Assembly: GCA_947177185.1 (NCBI GenBank)
Contig: CAMWTJ010000002.1
Coordinates: 1-64,000 of the forward strand
Reading direction: 5' to 3'
DNA: 64,000 nucleotides
From: an uncultured Porphyromonadaceae bacterium
Lineage (GTDB): Bacteria; Bacteroidota; Bacteroidia; Bacteroidales; Muribaculaceae
Shown: positions 50,573-58,890 of the stretch, one piece after another
Layout: every line of letters begins with the position of its first letter
Numbering within the stretch: the stretch's first letter is position 1
Made by a program: the position numbers and the translations under genes
Notes under the pieces: model-generated
The model's input: only the letters and a program-made list of their open reading frames with translations
Told to the model about the DNA's origin: nothing
Databases searched by the model: none

Positions 50573-51141
50573 TGCGCGTGGTGGTGATCACCGACACGCC
50601 GTTTCGCAGCGGCGAGGCGGAGGCTATACGGCGGCTGCTCGAAAGCGGCGCCGCATGGCGTGTGCATCTGCGCAAGCCCGGATGTGCCGAGGCCGACATG
50701 AGGCGCCTTGTGGAGGCGCTTCCGAAGGGGCTGTGGCCGCGCCTGAGCCTGCACGACTGCCGCCATCTCGCAGCCGAATACGGATGCGGAGTCCATCTGA
50801 CAGCCCGCGGCGGCCCGGTCTGCGGGTATAGCAAATGCGCGCCTCTGAGCGTGTCGTGCCACAGCCTTGCCGAGCTTGCCGCACATCCCGAAGCCGACTA
50901 TATGTTCCTGAGCCCCGTCTACGACAGTATATCCAAGCCGGGCTACAAATCGGCGTTTTCGCCCGCCGCGGTGGCCGGCAGCACCGGCAGGCGCGTTTTC
51001 GCCTTAGGCGGCGTCACGCCGGAGCGTCTTCCCGAACTGCGCGCGGCTGGCTTCGGAGGGGCGGCGCTGCTGGGGTGCGTGTGGGGTGCCGGCAGTCCGG
51101 GCATAGAATCCATAATACAGCAGATATGTTACAATTCATAA
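50569..51141 (+). CDS. ThiE/TenI-like thiamin phosphate synthase homologue, divergent
   Basis: A 190-residue barrel protein of the ThiE/TenI superfamily. It begins VVVITDTPF and carries FLSPVYDSISKPGYKSAF and FALGGVTPERLPELRAAGFGGAAL. The QLRxK and HLGQxD motifs of a true ThiE are altered (VHLRKPG, GVHLTARGG), so it may be a TenI-type thiazole tautomerase rather than a second synthase. The start overlaps the thiS stop (ATGATG); the next codon, 50572, is also a possible start. Its end overlaps thiE by 16 bases. Confidence 0.8.
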   Translation: MMRVVVITDTPFRSGEAEAIRRLLESGAAWRVHLRKPGCAEADMRRLVEALPKGLWPRLSLHDCRHLAAEYGCGVHLTARGGPVCGYSKCAPLSVSCHSLAELAAHPEADYMFLSPVYDSISKPGYKSAFSPAAVAGSTGRRVFALGGVTPERLPELRAAGFGGAALLGCVWGAGSPGIESIIQQICYNS

Positions 51142-51752
51142 GTCATACCAACGACAGGCTGGACTACGCGTCCGGCGTGCGCGAGGTGTTGCGCGGCGGC
51201 TGCCGATGGGTGCAGCTGCGCATGAAGGATGCCTCCGACGAGGAATTCATGCGCGTGGGGCGCGAAGTGGCGGCAATGTGTCGCGCGGCGGGCGCCACAT
51301 TCATTGTCGACGACCGCGTGCATCTGGCGGTGCGGCTGCAGGCCGACGGCGTGCATCTGGGCCGCGAGGATATGCCGCCACGCCGGGCGAGGGACATCCT
51401 CGGCGGCGGGAAAATCATAGGCGCCACTGCCAATACTCTTGACGACATGCTGGCGGCGGCCGATGCCGGAGCTGACTACATAGGCCTCGGGCCGTTTCGC
51501 TTCACGACCACTAAAGCCAGGCTGAGCCCGGTGCTCGGCCTCGACGGATATAGCCGTATCATGGCCGGGTTCAGGCGCCGTAGCGCCATGCCTGTGGTGG
51601 CTATCGGCGGCATCACGGCCGACGATGTGGCCGGACTGATGGCCGCGGGCGTCAGCGGAGTGGCCGTGTCGGGCGCTCTTCTCGGAGCGGAAGACCCCGC
51701 GCAGGCCACTGCACGGATAATGCAAATAATTTCAAAACACAAGCAAATATGA
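51126..51752 (+). CDS. thiE: Thiamin phosphate synthase
   Basis: A 208-residue TIM barrel that joins HMP pyrophosphate with thiazole phosphate to make thiamin phosphate. Family motifs are [51 protein letters not shown] and [12 protein letters not shown]. The start at 51126 overlaps the previous gene by 16 bases; its stop overlaps thiG by 4 bases. Confidence 0.94.
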   Translation: MLQFISHTNDRLDYASGVREVLRGGCRWVQLRMKDASDEEFMRVGREVAAMCRAAGATFIVDDRVHLAVRLQADGVHLGREDMPPRRARDILGGGKIIGATANTLDDMLAAADAGADYIGLGPFRFTTTKARLSPVLGLDGYSRIMAGFRRRSAMPVVAIGGITADDVAGLMAAGVSGVAVSGALLGAEDPAQATARIMQIISKHKQI

Positions 51753-52516
51753 GTGAACTGACAATAGGCGGACGACGATTCGCCTCACGCCTGTTCGTGG
51801 GTACAGGCAAATTTCAGAGCAACGATGTGATGGCACGGGCCATAGAGGCTTCGGGCACAGAGATGGTCACCGTGGCCATGAAACGCATCGACATGGCCGA
51901 CCCTGACGACGACATGCTCGCGCACGTGCGCCGGCCGGGCATACAGCTGCTGCCCAACACGTCGGGCGTGCGCGATGCCGCCGAGGCGGTGTTTGCCGCG
52001 CAGCTCGCCCGCGAGGCTTTCGGCACCGATTTCATAAAACTTGAAATCCATCCCGACCCCAAATACCTGATGCCTGACGCGGTGGAAACGCTCAAGGCCA
52101 CCGAAGAGCTCGCGCGCATGGGCTTTGTGGTGCTGCCCTACGTGCAGGCCGACCCCGTGCTGTGCAAGCGGCTCGAAGAAGCCGGCGCGGCGGCTGTGAT
52201 GCCGCTGGCGGCGCCGATAGGAACCAACAAGGGACTTGTGACCCGCGAGTTGCTCGAGATAATAGTGGAGCAGAGCAGGGTGCCGGTGGTGGTCGACGCC
52301 GGCCTTGGCGCGCCGTCGCATGCCGCCGAGGCCATGGAGCTGGGCGCCGATGCCGTGCTCGTGAACACAGCCATTGCGGTGGCCGGCGACCCTGTGCGCA
52401 TGGCGGCGGCTTTCGCGCGCGCCACCGAGGCAGGCCGCGAGGCTTTCGAAGCCGGCCTGGGAGCGCAGTCGCGCTGCGCAGGTGCAAGCAGTCCGCTCAC
52501 TTCATTTCTTGACTGA
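51749..52516 (+). CDS. thiG: Thiazole synthase
   Basis: A 255-residue barrel that assembles the thiazole phosphate ring from deoxyxylulose 5-phosphate, dehydroglycine and ThiS thiocarboxylate. [68 protein letters not shown] and [13 protein letters not shown] are diagnostic. The stop and the thiH start share one base (TGATG). In several Bacteroides operons thiC sits here between thiG and thiH; it is absent. Confidence 0.97.
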   Translation: MSELTIGGRRFASRLFVGTGKFQSNDVMARAIEASGTEMVTVAMKRIDMADPDDDMLAHVRRPGIQLLPNTSGVRDAAEAVFAAQLAREAFGTDFIKLEIHPDPKYLMPDAVETLKATEELARMGFVVLPYVQADPVLCKRLEEAGAAAVMPLAAPIGTNKGLVTRELLEIIVEQSRVPVVVDAGLGAPSHAAEAMELGADAVLVNTAIAVAGDPVRMAAAFARATEAGREAFEAGLGAQSRCAGASSPLTSFLD

Positions 52517-53625
52517 TGTTTTCAGACGAACTTCTTAAATACGACTGGGACGAAATCACGGCGCGCATAGCTTCGAAGACAGCTGCCGACGTGGAGCGCG
52601 CTCTTGCCGCGCGCCGTCCCGCAATCGACGATTTCATGGCGCTTGTGTCGCCAGCCGCCGCGCCGTATCTCGAACAGATGGCGGCCAAAAGCAGGGCGCT
52701 CACGCAGAAGCGCTTCGGCAAGACGGTGTCGATGTACATCCCGATGTATATCACCAACTCATGCACCAATTCGTGTGTGTACTGCGGATTCAACCGCCAC
52801 AACAAGCAGCCGCGCGTGGTGCTCGACCCGGAGCAGATAGAGGCCGAGTGCCGTGCCATACGCCGCCTGGGACCGTTTGAGAATCTGCTGCTCGTCACGG
52901 GCGAGAATCCGCATGTGGCCGGCACCGACTATCTGGAGCGCGCGCTGCAGGTGTGCCGCCCTTATTTCAGCAACCTTACCATAGAGGTGATGCCGCTGGC
53001 CTCGGAAGACTATCTGAGGCTGACGCGCTCGGGCCTCAACGGCGTGGTGTGCTTTCAGGAAACATACCACCGCGAGCGCTACAAGGTGTATCACCCCGCC
53101 GGCATGAAGAGCAATTTCGAGTGGCGTGTCAACGGCTTCGACCGCATGGGGCAGGCCGGGGTGCACAAGATAGGCATGGGAGTGCTGATAGGGCTTGAGG
53201 ACTGGCGCACGGATGTGACCATGATGGCCATGCACCTGCGCTATCTGCAGGCGCGCTATTGGCGCACGCGCTACAGCGTGAATTTTCCGCGTCTGCGTCC
53301 GAGCGAGAGCGGCTACCAGCCCAATGTGGTTATGACCGACCGCGAGCTCGCGCAGCTGACGTTCGCTTTCCGTATCTTCGACGAGGATGTGGACATATCC
53401 GTTTCCACGCGCGAGAAACCCGATTTCCGCGACCATATGGCCACACTCGGGGCCACATCCATGAGCGCTGGTTCCCGCACCGAGCCCGGCGGGTATGAAA
53501 CCTATCCGCAGGCGCTGGAGCAGTTTGCCGTGAGCGACGACCGCTCGCCGGCCGAAGTGGCTGATGCTCTGCGCCGCGCCGGATGCGAGGTGGTATGGAA
53601 AGACTGGGATAAAGTGTTCGACTGA
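52516..53625 (+). CDS. thiH: 2-iminoacetate (dehydroglycine) synthase, radical SAM
   Basis: A 369-residue radical-SAM tyrosine lyase that cuts tyrosine to p-cresol and dehydroglycine, the anaerobic route to the thiazole nitrogen. The iron-sulfur cluster motif is SCTNSCVYCGF (Cys83, Cys87, Cys90). Other family segments are LLVTGENPHVAG, LNGVVCFQETYHRERY and VNFPRLRPSESGYQP. One base overlaps thiG and one overlaps thiF. Confidence 0.97.
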   Translation: MFSDELLKYDWDEITARIASKTAADVERALAARRPAIDDFMALVSPAAAPYLEQMAAKSRALTQKRFGKTVSMYIPMYITNSCTNSCVYCGFNRHNKQPRVVLDPEQIEAECRAIRRLGPFENLLLVTGENPHVAGTDYLERALQVCRPYFSNLTIEVMPLASEDYLRLTRSGLNGVVCFQETYHRERYKVYHPAGMKSNFEWRVNGFDRMGQAGVHKIGMGVLIGLEDWRTDVTMMAMHLRYLQARYWRTRYSVNFPRLRPSESGYQPNVVMTDRELAQLTFAFRIFDEDVDISVSTREKPDFRDHMATLGATSMSAGSRTEPGGYETYPQALEQFAVSDDRSPAEVADALRRAGCEVVWKDWDKVFD

Positions 53626-54332
53626 TGGAAAAGTCTGATTTCAGCCGCTACGCGCGTCAGACCATGCTTCCGCAGATAGGTGCGGAAGGGCAGCGCCGTA
53701 TTGCCGCCGCGTCGGTGCTCGTGGTTGGGCTCGGCGGCCTCGGGGCGCCCGTGTGCGCCTACCTTGCCGGCGCGGGAGTGGGGCGCCTCGGTCTTTGCGA
53801 CTCCGACACGGTGAGTGTGTCGAATCTGCACCGTCAGCTGCTGTACGCCAAGGCCGACACGGGACTGCCGAAAACCGAGGCCGCGCAGCGCCGCCTGAGC
53901 GCAGTGTCGGGCGACACACGCTTCAGCCTGCATCCCTGCGGCCTCACCGGGGCCGACGCCGCCGGCATCATCGGCGCTTATGATCTGGTGGTGGACTGCT
54001 GCGACAATTTCGCCACACGATATCTGATAGACGACACATGCCGCGCGGCGCGCAAGCCGTGGGTCTACGGCTCAATAGGCGAGTTCAGCGGACAGCTGGC
54101 TCTGATGGGCGGGCGGCGCGGGCTGCGCTACGCCGATTTGTACCCCGGACGCGAGAGCCTATGCGCGCGGCCACGTGCCGTGGCCGGAGTGCTCGGCCCT
54201 GTGCCGGGTGTGATAGGAGCCATGCAGGCCGCCGAGGCTCTGAAATGGCTCGCCGGCATAGAGAGCCCGCTCGACGGAGCTGTGTTTTCAATCGATATGC
54301 TTACATTTCAAACATCTATATTACAATTCTGA
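53625..54332 (+). CDS. thiF: ThiS adenylyltransferase
   Basis: A 235-residue E1-like enzyme that adenylates the ThiS C-terminus. It has RYARQTMLPQIG (arginine finger), the nucleotide loop VVGLGGLGAPV, CDSDTVSVSNLHRQLLY and DLVVDCCDNFATRYLI. The two CxxC zinc pairs of E. coli ThiF/MoeB are not present (YADLYPG replaces CLRCLFP), which is seen in some non-zinc relatives. It ends 2 bases before the methyltransferase gene. Confidence 0.93.
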   Translation: MEKSDFSRYARQTMLPQIGAEGQRRIAAASVLVVGLGGLGAPVCAYLAGAGVGRLGLCDSDTVSVSNLHRQLLYAKADTGLPKTEAAQRRLSAVSGDTRFSLHPCGLTGADAAGIIGAYDLVVDCCDNFATRYLIDDTCRAARKPWVYGSIGEFSGQLALMGGRRGLRYADLYPGRESLCARPRAVAGVLGPVPGVIGAMQAAEALKWLAGIESPLDGAVFSIDMLTFQTSILQF

Positions 54333-54334
54333 CT

Positions 54335-55045
54335 ATGGGAAAAGGATTTGACGAATATGCGCACGAATACGACGCATGGTTTCTCGAAAACCGCAATGTG
54401 CTGTATTCGGAGGTGAATCTTGTGGCTTCTGTGCTGCGTGGTGCCGGCAAAGTGCTGTCGGTGGGCTGCGGAAGCGGACTTTTCGAGAAAATCATGCGCG
54501 AGGAACGCGGCATAGACGTGCGTTGCGGCATAGAGCCTTCGGAAGGCATGGCTGAAATAGCGCGCCGGCGCGGCATGAGTGTGACCGTGTGCACGGCCGA
54601 GGAGGCCGATTTCGGTGCCGGCGAGTACGATGCCATACTGTTTAATGGCTCGCCAAGCTATATCGAGGGGCTGGCCGGCGTGGTGCGCAAGGCCTACGAG
54701 GCGCTCCGCCCCGGAGGACGCATAATCCTTGTCGACGTGCCGAAAGAAAGCGGCTACGGCACGCTCTACAACCTGGCCAAGGCTCTCGGCACATGGCAGC
54801 ATCCGCTGCTCGAAGGGGTGTATCCTCCGAACCCTTATCCGATGGAATTCGTGAATGTGGCAAACTGGCGCACCACTGCCGAGAAGGCTGAACTGCTGGA
54901 GGCCGCAGGCTTCGGCGACATCACTTACGCGCAGACACTGACAGCGCACCCGCTGTATTCCGACCTGCGCGAGGAGCAGCCGCAGCAAGGGTGCGACAAG
55001 GGCGACTATGTGGCCGTGTGCGGCATAAAACCTGCCGACGCATGA
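54335..55045 (+). CDS. Class I SAM-dependent methyltransferase within the thiamin operon
   Basis: A 236-residue Rossmann-fold methyltransferase. The SAM-binding glycine motif is KVLSVGCGSGLFEKIM; later motifs include DAILFNGSPSYIEGL and ALRPGGRIILVDVP. It resembles UbiE/Methyltransf_11 proteins. It is not a known step of thiamin synthesis, yet it lies tightly between thiF (2-base gap) and tenA (4-base overlap), so it is controlled by the same riboswitch. The substrate is unknown. The start at 54335 is chosen because the domain begins there. Confidence 0.85.
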   Translation: MGKGFDEYAHEYDAWFLENRNVLYSEVNLVASVLRGAGKVLSVGCGSGLFEKIMREERGIDVRCGIEPSEGMAEIARRRGMSVTVCTAEEADFGAGEYDAILFNGSPSYIEGLAGVVRKAYEALRPGGRIILVDVPKESGYGTLYNLAKALGTWQHPLLEGVYPPNPYPMEFVNVANWRTTAEKAELLEAAGFGDITYAQTLTAHPLYSDLREEQPQQGCDKGDYVAVCGIKPADA

Positions 55046-55695
55046 GCTGCTGGAGTGAGGAGGCCTGGCGCGCGGCCGCGCCGGTGTACGAGCGTATAAT
55101 CGCCCACCCCTTCGTGCAGGCCCTGGCCGACGGCACGCTGCCGGAGGCATGTTTCATGCGCTATCTGCGTCAGGACTCGATGTATCTGGGGCAGTACACG
55201 CGTGTGCTCGCACACATAGCCTCACGCATGCCGGACAGCGCGCATGGCGCCGACTTTCTGCGTTTTGCGCTGGACGGCGTGGCGGTGGAGCGCGAGCTGC
55301 ACGAGTCTTTCCTCGGCGGAAAAGGCGCGGAAGGGGAAGCCATGTCGCCCGCGTGCATGCTTTACACGTCGGTGCTTAAAGCCTGCGCTTTAGAGTCCGT
55401 GGAGGTGGAGGCTGCCGCTGTGTTGCCATGCTTTTGGGTGTATCAGCGTGTGGGCGAGGAAATATTGAAGCGGCAGCGAGCCGTGCCGCACAATCCGTAC
55501 AAGGCGTGGATTGACACCTACGCCGCGCCGGGATTCGCCGAGTCGACACGCCGCGCCGTGGAGATATGCGACAGCCTGGCTGCCGCGGCATCGCCGGCCA
55601 CACGCGATGCGATGACTGAAATATTTGTGCGCTGCACCCGCATGGAATGGCTGTTCTGGGACAGCGCATGGAATCTTGAACAATGGAAAATATGA
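55042..55695 (+). CDS. tenA: TenA family aminopyrimidine aminohydrolase (thiaminase II)
   Basis: A 217-residue all-helical enzyme that hydrolyses aminopyrimidine breakdown products of thiamin to recover HMP. The active-site Cys is in AAVLPCFWVYQRVG (Cys130). Other segments are FMRYLRQDSMYLGQYTRVLA and NPYKAWIDTYAAPGFAE. It overlaps the methyltransferase by 4 bases and thiD by 13. Without thiC in this operon, TenA may be an important pyrimidine source (inference). Confidence 0.92.
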   Translation: MSCWSEEAWRAAAPVYERIIAHPFVQALADGTLPEACFMRYLRQDSMYLGQYTRVLAHIASRMPDSAHGADFLRFALDGVAVERELHESFLGGKGAEGEAMSPACMLYTSVLKACALESVEVEAAAVLPCFWVYQRVGEEILKRQRAVPHNPYKAWIDTYAAPGFAESTRRAVEICDSLAAAASPATRDAMTEIFVRCTRMEWLFWDSAWNLEQWKI

Positions 55696-56507
55696 AGACA
55701 TACCGCCGGGCGCTGACCATAGCCGGCAGCGACCCCAGCGGAGGGGCCGGCATACAGGCCGACCTCAAGACTTTTTCTGCGCTCGGCTGCTTCGGCACCT
55801 CGGCCATAGTGGCCGTGGTGGACGAAAACACAGTGGGAGTGACGGGAGTGCATCCTGTGCCTGTGGATTTTGTGGCCGGGCAGATACGCTCGGTGCTCGA
55901 CGACATAGGCGCCGACGCCATAAAAATAGGCATGCTGCACTCGGCGGAGCTCATAAACACCGTGCGGGCCACACTCGATGCTTATCCGGGCATACGCGAC
56001 ATAGTGCTTGACCCCGTGATGGTGGCCACCTCGGGCGACCCTCTGCTGATGCCCGACGCCGTGGACGCGCTGCGCTGCGTGCTCATGCCGCGCGTGCGTG
56101 TGATTACTCCCAACATCCCCGAGGCTTCCATGCTGCTCGGAACGGAGCTTTCGCGGCAGAGCGAGCTGCCCGACGCATCGCGGCGCCTTTCCGATGTGTG
56201 CGGCGGCGTGTCGGTGTTGCTGAAAGCCGGACATCTGAGCGACGAGCGCCTGACGGATATTTTCTTCAACGCCGAAACCGGCACTCTTCACAGCCTCGAA
56301 TCGCGGCGTCTGCGCACGCCCAACACTCACGGCACGGGGTGCACGCTGTCGTCGGCCTTCGCCGCCGGACTGGCCCGCGGGCTTTCGCTCGACGCCGCCG
56401 CAACTGCCGCCAAAGACTATGTGGCGGCCGCCATCGAGGCGGGCGCGCGCTACAGCATAGGCCGCGGCCACGGTCCCGTGCACCACTTTTTCGGCTTCTG
56501 GGAATAG
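55683..56507 (+). CDS. thiD: Hydroxymethylpyrimidine (phosphate) kinase
   Basis: A 274-residue ribokinase-fold enzyme that phosphorylates HMP and HMP phosphate to HMP pyrophosphate. RALTIAGSDPSGGAGIQADLKTF, the GSDPSGG substrate loop, DPVMVATSGDPLL, ITPNIPEASMLLG and the anion-hole THGTGCTLSSAFAAGLARG are diagnostic. It overlaps tenA by 13 bases and ends the operon. Confidence 0.96.
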   Translation: MENMKTYRRALTIAGSDPSGGAGIQADLKTFSALGCFGTSAIVAVVDENTVGVTGVHPVPVDFVAGQIRSVLDDIGADAIKIGMLHSAELINTVRATLDAYPGIRDIVLDPVMVATSGDPLLMPDAVDALRCVLMPRVRVITPNIPEASMLLGTELSRQSELPDASRRLSDVCGGVSVLLKAGHLSDERLTDIFFNAETGTLHSLESRRLRTPNTHGTGCTLSSAFAAGLARGLSLDAAATAAKDYVAAAIEAGARYSIGRGHGPVHHFFGFWE

Positions 56508-56560
56508 GCGGGGTCAACTATTGGCGCGCTGTGCTTGTTGCTTTATAAACGTTTCGTCCG

Positions 56561-57877
56561 ATGAAGCTACGAGAGCATCTTAGCCGTGCGCGGCTGCGTT
56601 TTGTCGCAGCACCCGTGTATGTGGTCGGCCCGGCCATGTGCTTGGCTGTCGGACTCGTCACGGGCATAGGCTCGGCTGTGCTCAAATGGCTGATTGAGCA
56701 TACGCACACGCTCGCACTCGGCATGATGAACGCCGAGCGCGCCAACTGGATGCTGATAGCGCTGCCGGTGGTGGGAATTGTGCTCACAGGGCTGTTTACG
56801 CACTATGTGCTTCACCGCGACATCGAACACTCCACCGACAAGATCCGCGACGACCTGCGCCGGGGCATAGACTACATCTCTCCCGAACTCATGTACGGCC
56901 CGATCATTGCGAGCTCGCTGACCCTCGGTTTCGGCGGTTCGGCGGGCTCGGAAGGCCCGATTGTGAGCGTGGGAGCGGCCGTGGGGGGCAATTTGGCCCG
57001 CCGGCTCGGCCTGTCGGACCATATGGTGCGCATCATGATAGCATGCGGTGCGGCAGCCGGCATAGCAGGCATTTTCAAGGCGCCGGTGGGGGGGATGCTT
57101 TTTGCGCTCGAGTGTCTGGGCATGCAGCTGACCACACTGCCGGTGATAGGCATACTGGCCACATGTATAGTGGCTTCGCTTACGGCTTATGTGCTCTCCG
57201 GCTGTGTGCCCGACCTGTCGCTCGTGCGTTTTGTGCCGCAGAGCCTCGACTATCTGCCGGCGGTGGTGTTGCTCGGACTGTTCTGCGGGGTGTATTCCAT
57301 CTACTACAGCCGCACCGGGCTGGGCACGGAGCGGTGGCTGCTGGGTGTGTCGGACCGCCGCGTGCGCAATGTGGTGTCGGGACTCACCGTCGGTGTTCTG
57401 CTGTTTCTTTTTCCGGCACTGTACGGCGAAGGCTATGCCGTGATAGACAAGCTGATGAATACGCCCGGCTATACACTCGGCGAGTACAGCCCCCTGTATG
57501 CGCTGGGCCACCTGGGCCACTACGGGCTGCTGCTTATAGCCGTGGGGCTGCTGCTGGTAAAGGGCATAGCCGCCTATGCCACCAACAGCGGCGGCGGTGT
57601 GGCCGGCGATTTCGCCCCTACGCTCTTTGCCGGCGCTATAGCCGGCTATCTGTTTGTGACGGCGGCGCAGACTCTGCTGGACTGCGCGCTGCCTATGCCG
57701 GTGTTTGTGCTCGGCGGCATGGCGGGGGTGATGGCGGGTGCCGTGCGCGCCCCGCTCATGGCTATTTTCATTACGGTGGAAATGACGGCGAGCTATGAAT
57801 ATTTCATGCCGGTGACCATAGCCGGAATCATATCCTACGGAGTGGTGATGCTCCACCGCGTGATGGCGCACAAATAG
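56561..57877 (+). CDS. ClC family chloride channel/antiporter
   Basis: A 438-residue inner-membrane protein with at least ten helices. The ion-path segments are FGGSAGSEGPIVSVGAAVG, whose Glu corresponds to the gating Glu of ClC, APVGGMLFALE and GGGVAGDFAPTLFAGA. The gating Glu is typical of Cl-/H+ exchangers as well as channels. No C-terminal CBS domains are present. It starts 53 bases after thiD and may be read from that transcript or a promoter I cannot see. Confidence 0.92.
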   Translation: MKLREHLSRARLRFVAAPVYVVGPAMCLAVGLVTGIGSAVLKWLIEHTHTLALGMMNAERANWMLIALPVVGIVLTGLFTHYVLHRDIEHSTDKIRDDLRRGIDYISPELMYGPIIASSLTLGFGGSAGSEGPIVSVGAAVGGNLARRLGLSDHMVRIMIACGAAAGIAGIFKAPVGGMLFALECLGMQLTTLPVIGILATCIVASLTAYVLSGCVPDLSLVRFVPQSLDYLPAVVLLGLFCGVYSIYYSRTGLGTERWLLGVSDRRVRNVVSGLTVGVLLFLFPALYGEGYAVIDKLMNTPGYTLGEYSPLYALGHLGHYGLLLIAVGLLLVKGIAAYATNSGGGVAGDFAPTLFAGAIAGYLFVTAAQTLLDCALPMPVFVLGGMAGVMAGAVRAPLMAIFITVEMTASYEYFMPVTIAGIISYGVVMLHRVMAHK

Positions 57878-57880
57878 CAT

Positions 57881-57918
57881 CCCCTGCCGGGTGTTTCCGT
57901 GGAAACGCGGGGCAGGGG
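57881..57918. terminator. Bidirectional terminator hairpin between ClC and fcl
   Basis: CCCCTGCC (57881-57888) pairs with GGCAGGGG (57911-57918); an inner stem GTTTCC/GGAAAC (57893-57906) closes a tiny loop. It lies just after the ClC stop and 29 bases after the convergent fcl stop. There is no long T-run, so strength is uncertain. Confidence 0.65.
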
Positions 57919-57946
57919 ACGTTGTGGTGTGTGGCGCGCGGTATTC

Positions 57947-58888
57947 TTATCGCTCGGCGCGCATGGGGTTGTTGAGGAAATCGTCGTAGGCCAGCTTTAT
58001 GCCTTCGGGCAGTTCGGTGGTGTATTTCCAGCCCAAGGCGGTGGCCTTGCTTACGTCGAGCAGCTTGCGTGGCGTGCCGTTGGGGCGGGTGGTGTCCCAC
58101 AGGATGCGGCCGTTGTAGCCCACGGTTTTCGCAACCAGTTCGGTGAGCTCTTTGATTGTGAGTTCCTTGCCGGTGCCGGCGTTGACGGTTTCGTTGCCCG
58201 AATAGTTGTTCATAAGGAACACGCAGAGGTTGGCCAGGTCGTCGACATACAGAAACTCGCGAAGCGGCGAGCCGTCGCCCCAGCATGTCACTTCCTCAAG
58301 GCCCTGCTCCTTGGCTTCGTGGAAGCGGCGTATGAGGGCCGGAAGCACGTGGGAGTGCTCGGGGTGGTAGTTGTCGTTGGGGCCGTAGAGGTTGGTCGGC
58401 ATCACCGATATGTAGTCCGTGCCGTACTGCCTGTTGAGGTACTCGCAGTATTTCAGGCCCGAAATCTTGGCCAGGGCATAGGCTTCGTTTGTTTTTTCGA
58501 GTTCGGACGTGAGCAGGCAGCTTTCCGGCATGGGCTGCGGCGCCATGCGCGGGTAGATGCACGAGGAACCGAGAAATTCGAGTTTCTTGCATCCGTTGCG
58601 CCATGCGGCGTTGATTACGTTCATCTCGAGCATCATGTTGTCGTACATGAAGTCGGCCAGAGCCGTAGAGTTGGCGATTATGCCTCCCACTTTGGCGGCT
58701 GCGAGAAACACGTATTCGGGGCGTTCTGCCGCGAAGAAATCGTTGACAGCACGCTGGTCCACGAGGTCGAGTTCCTTGTGTGTGCGTGTGATTATATTGG
58801 TGTAGCCCTGCCGTTGCAGTTCGCGCACTATAGCCGAACCTACCATGCCGCGGTGGCCGGCCACATAAATCTTAGCGTCTTTTTCCAT
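57947..58888 (-). CDS. fcl: GDP-L-fucose synthase
   Basis: A 313-residue NADPH-dependent epimerase/reductase that turns GDP-4-keto-6-deoxymannose into GDP-L-fucose. The Rossmann loop is [12 protein letters not shown]; the catalytic Tyr-Lys pair is in [33 protein letters not shown] and [16 protein letters not shown] are family signatures. The start at 58888 lies 2 bases after the stop of the kinase fusion gene. The longer frame upstream runs inside that gene. It is the last gene of the UpxY-led operon. Confidence 0.96.
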   Translation of the reverse strand: MEKDAKIYVAGHRGMVGSAIVRELQRQGYTNIITRTHKELDLVDQRAVNDFFAAERPEYVFLAAAKVGGIIANSTALADFMYDNMMLEMNVINAAWRNGCKKLEFLGSSCIYPRMAPQPMPESCLLTSELEKTNEAYALAKISGLKYCEYLNRQYGTDYISVMPTNLYGPNDNYHPEHSHVLPALIRRFHEAKEQGLEEVTCWGDGSPLREFLYVDDLANLCVFLMNNYSGNETVNAGTGKELTIKELTELVAKTVGYNGRILWDTTRPNGTPRKLLDVSKATALGWKYTTELPEGIKLAYDDFLNNPMRAER

Positions 58889-58890
58889 GA

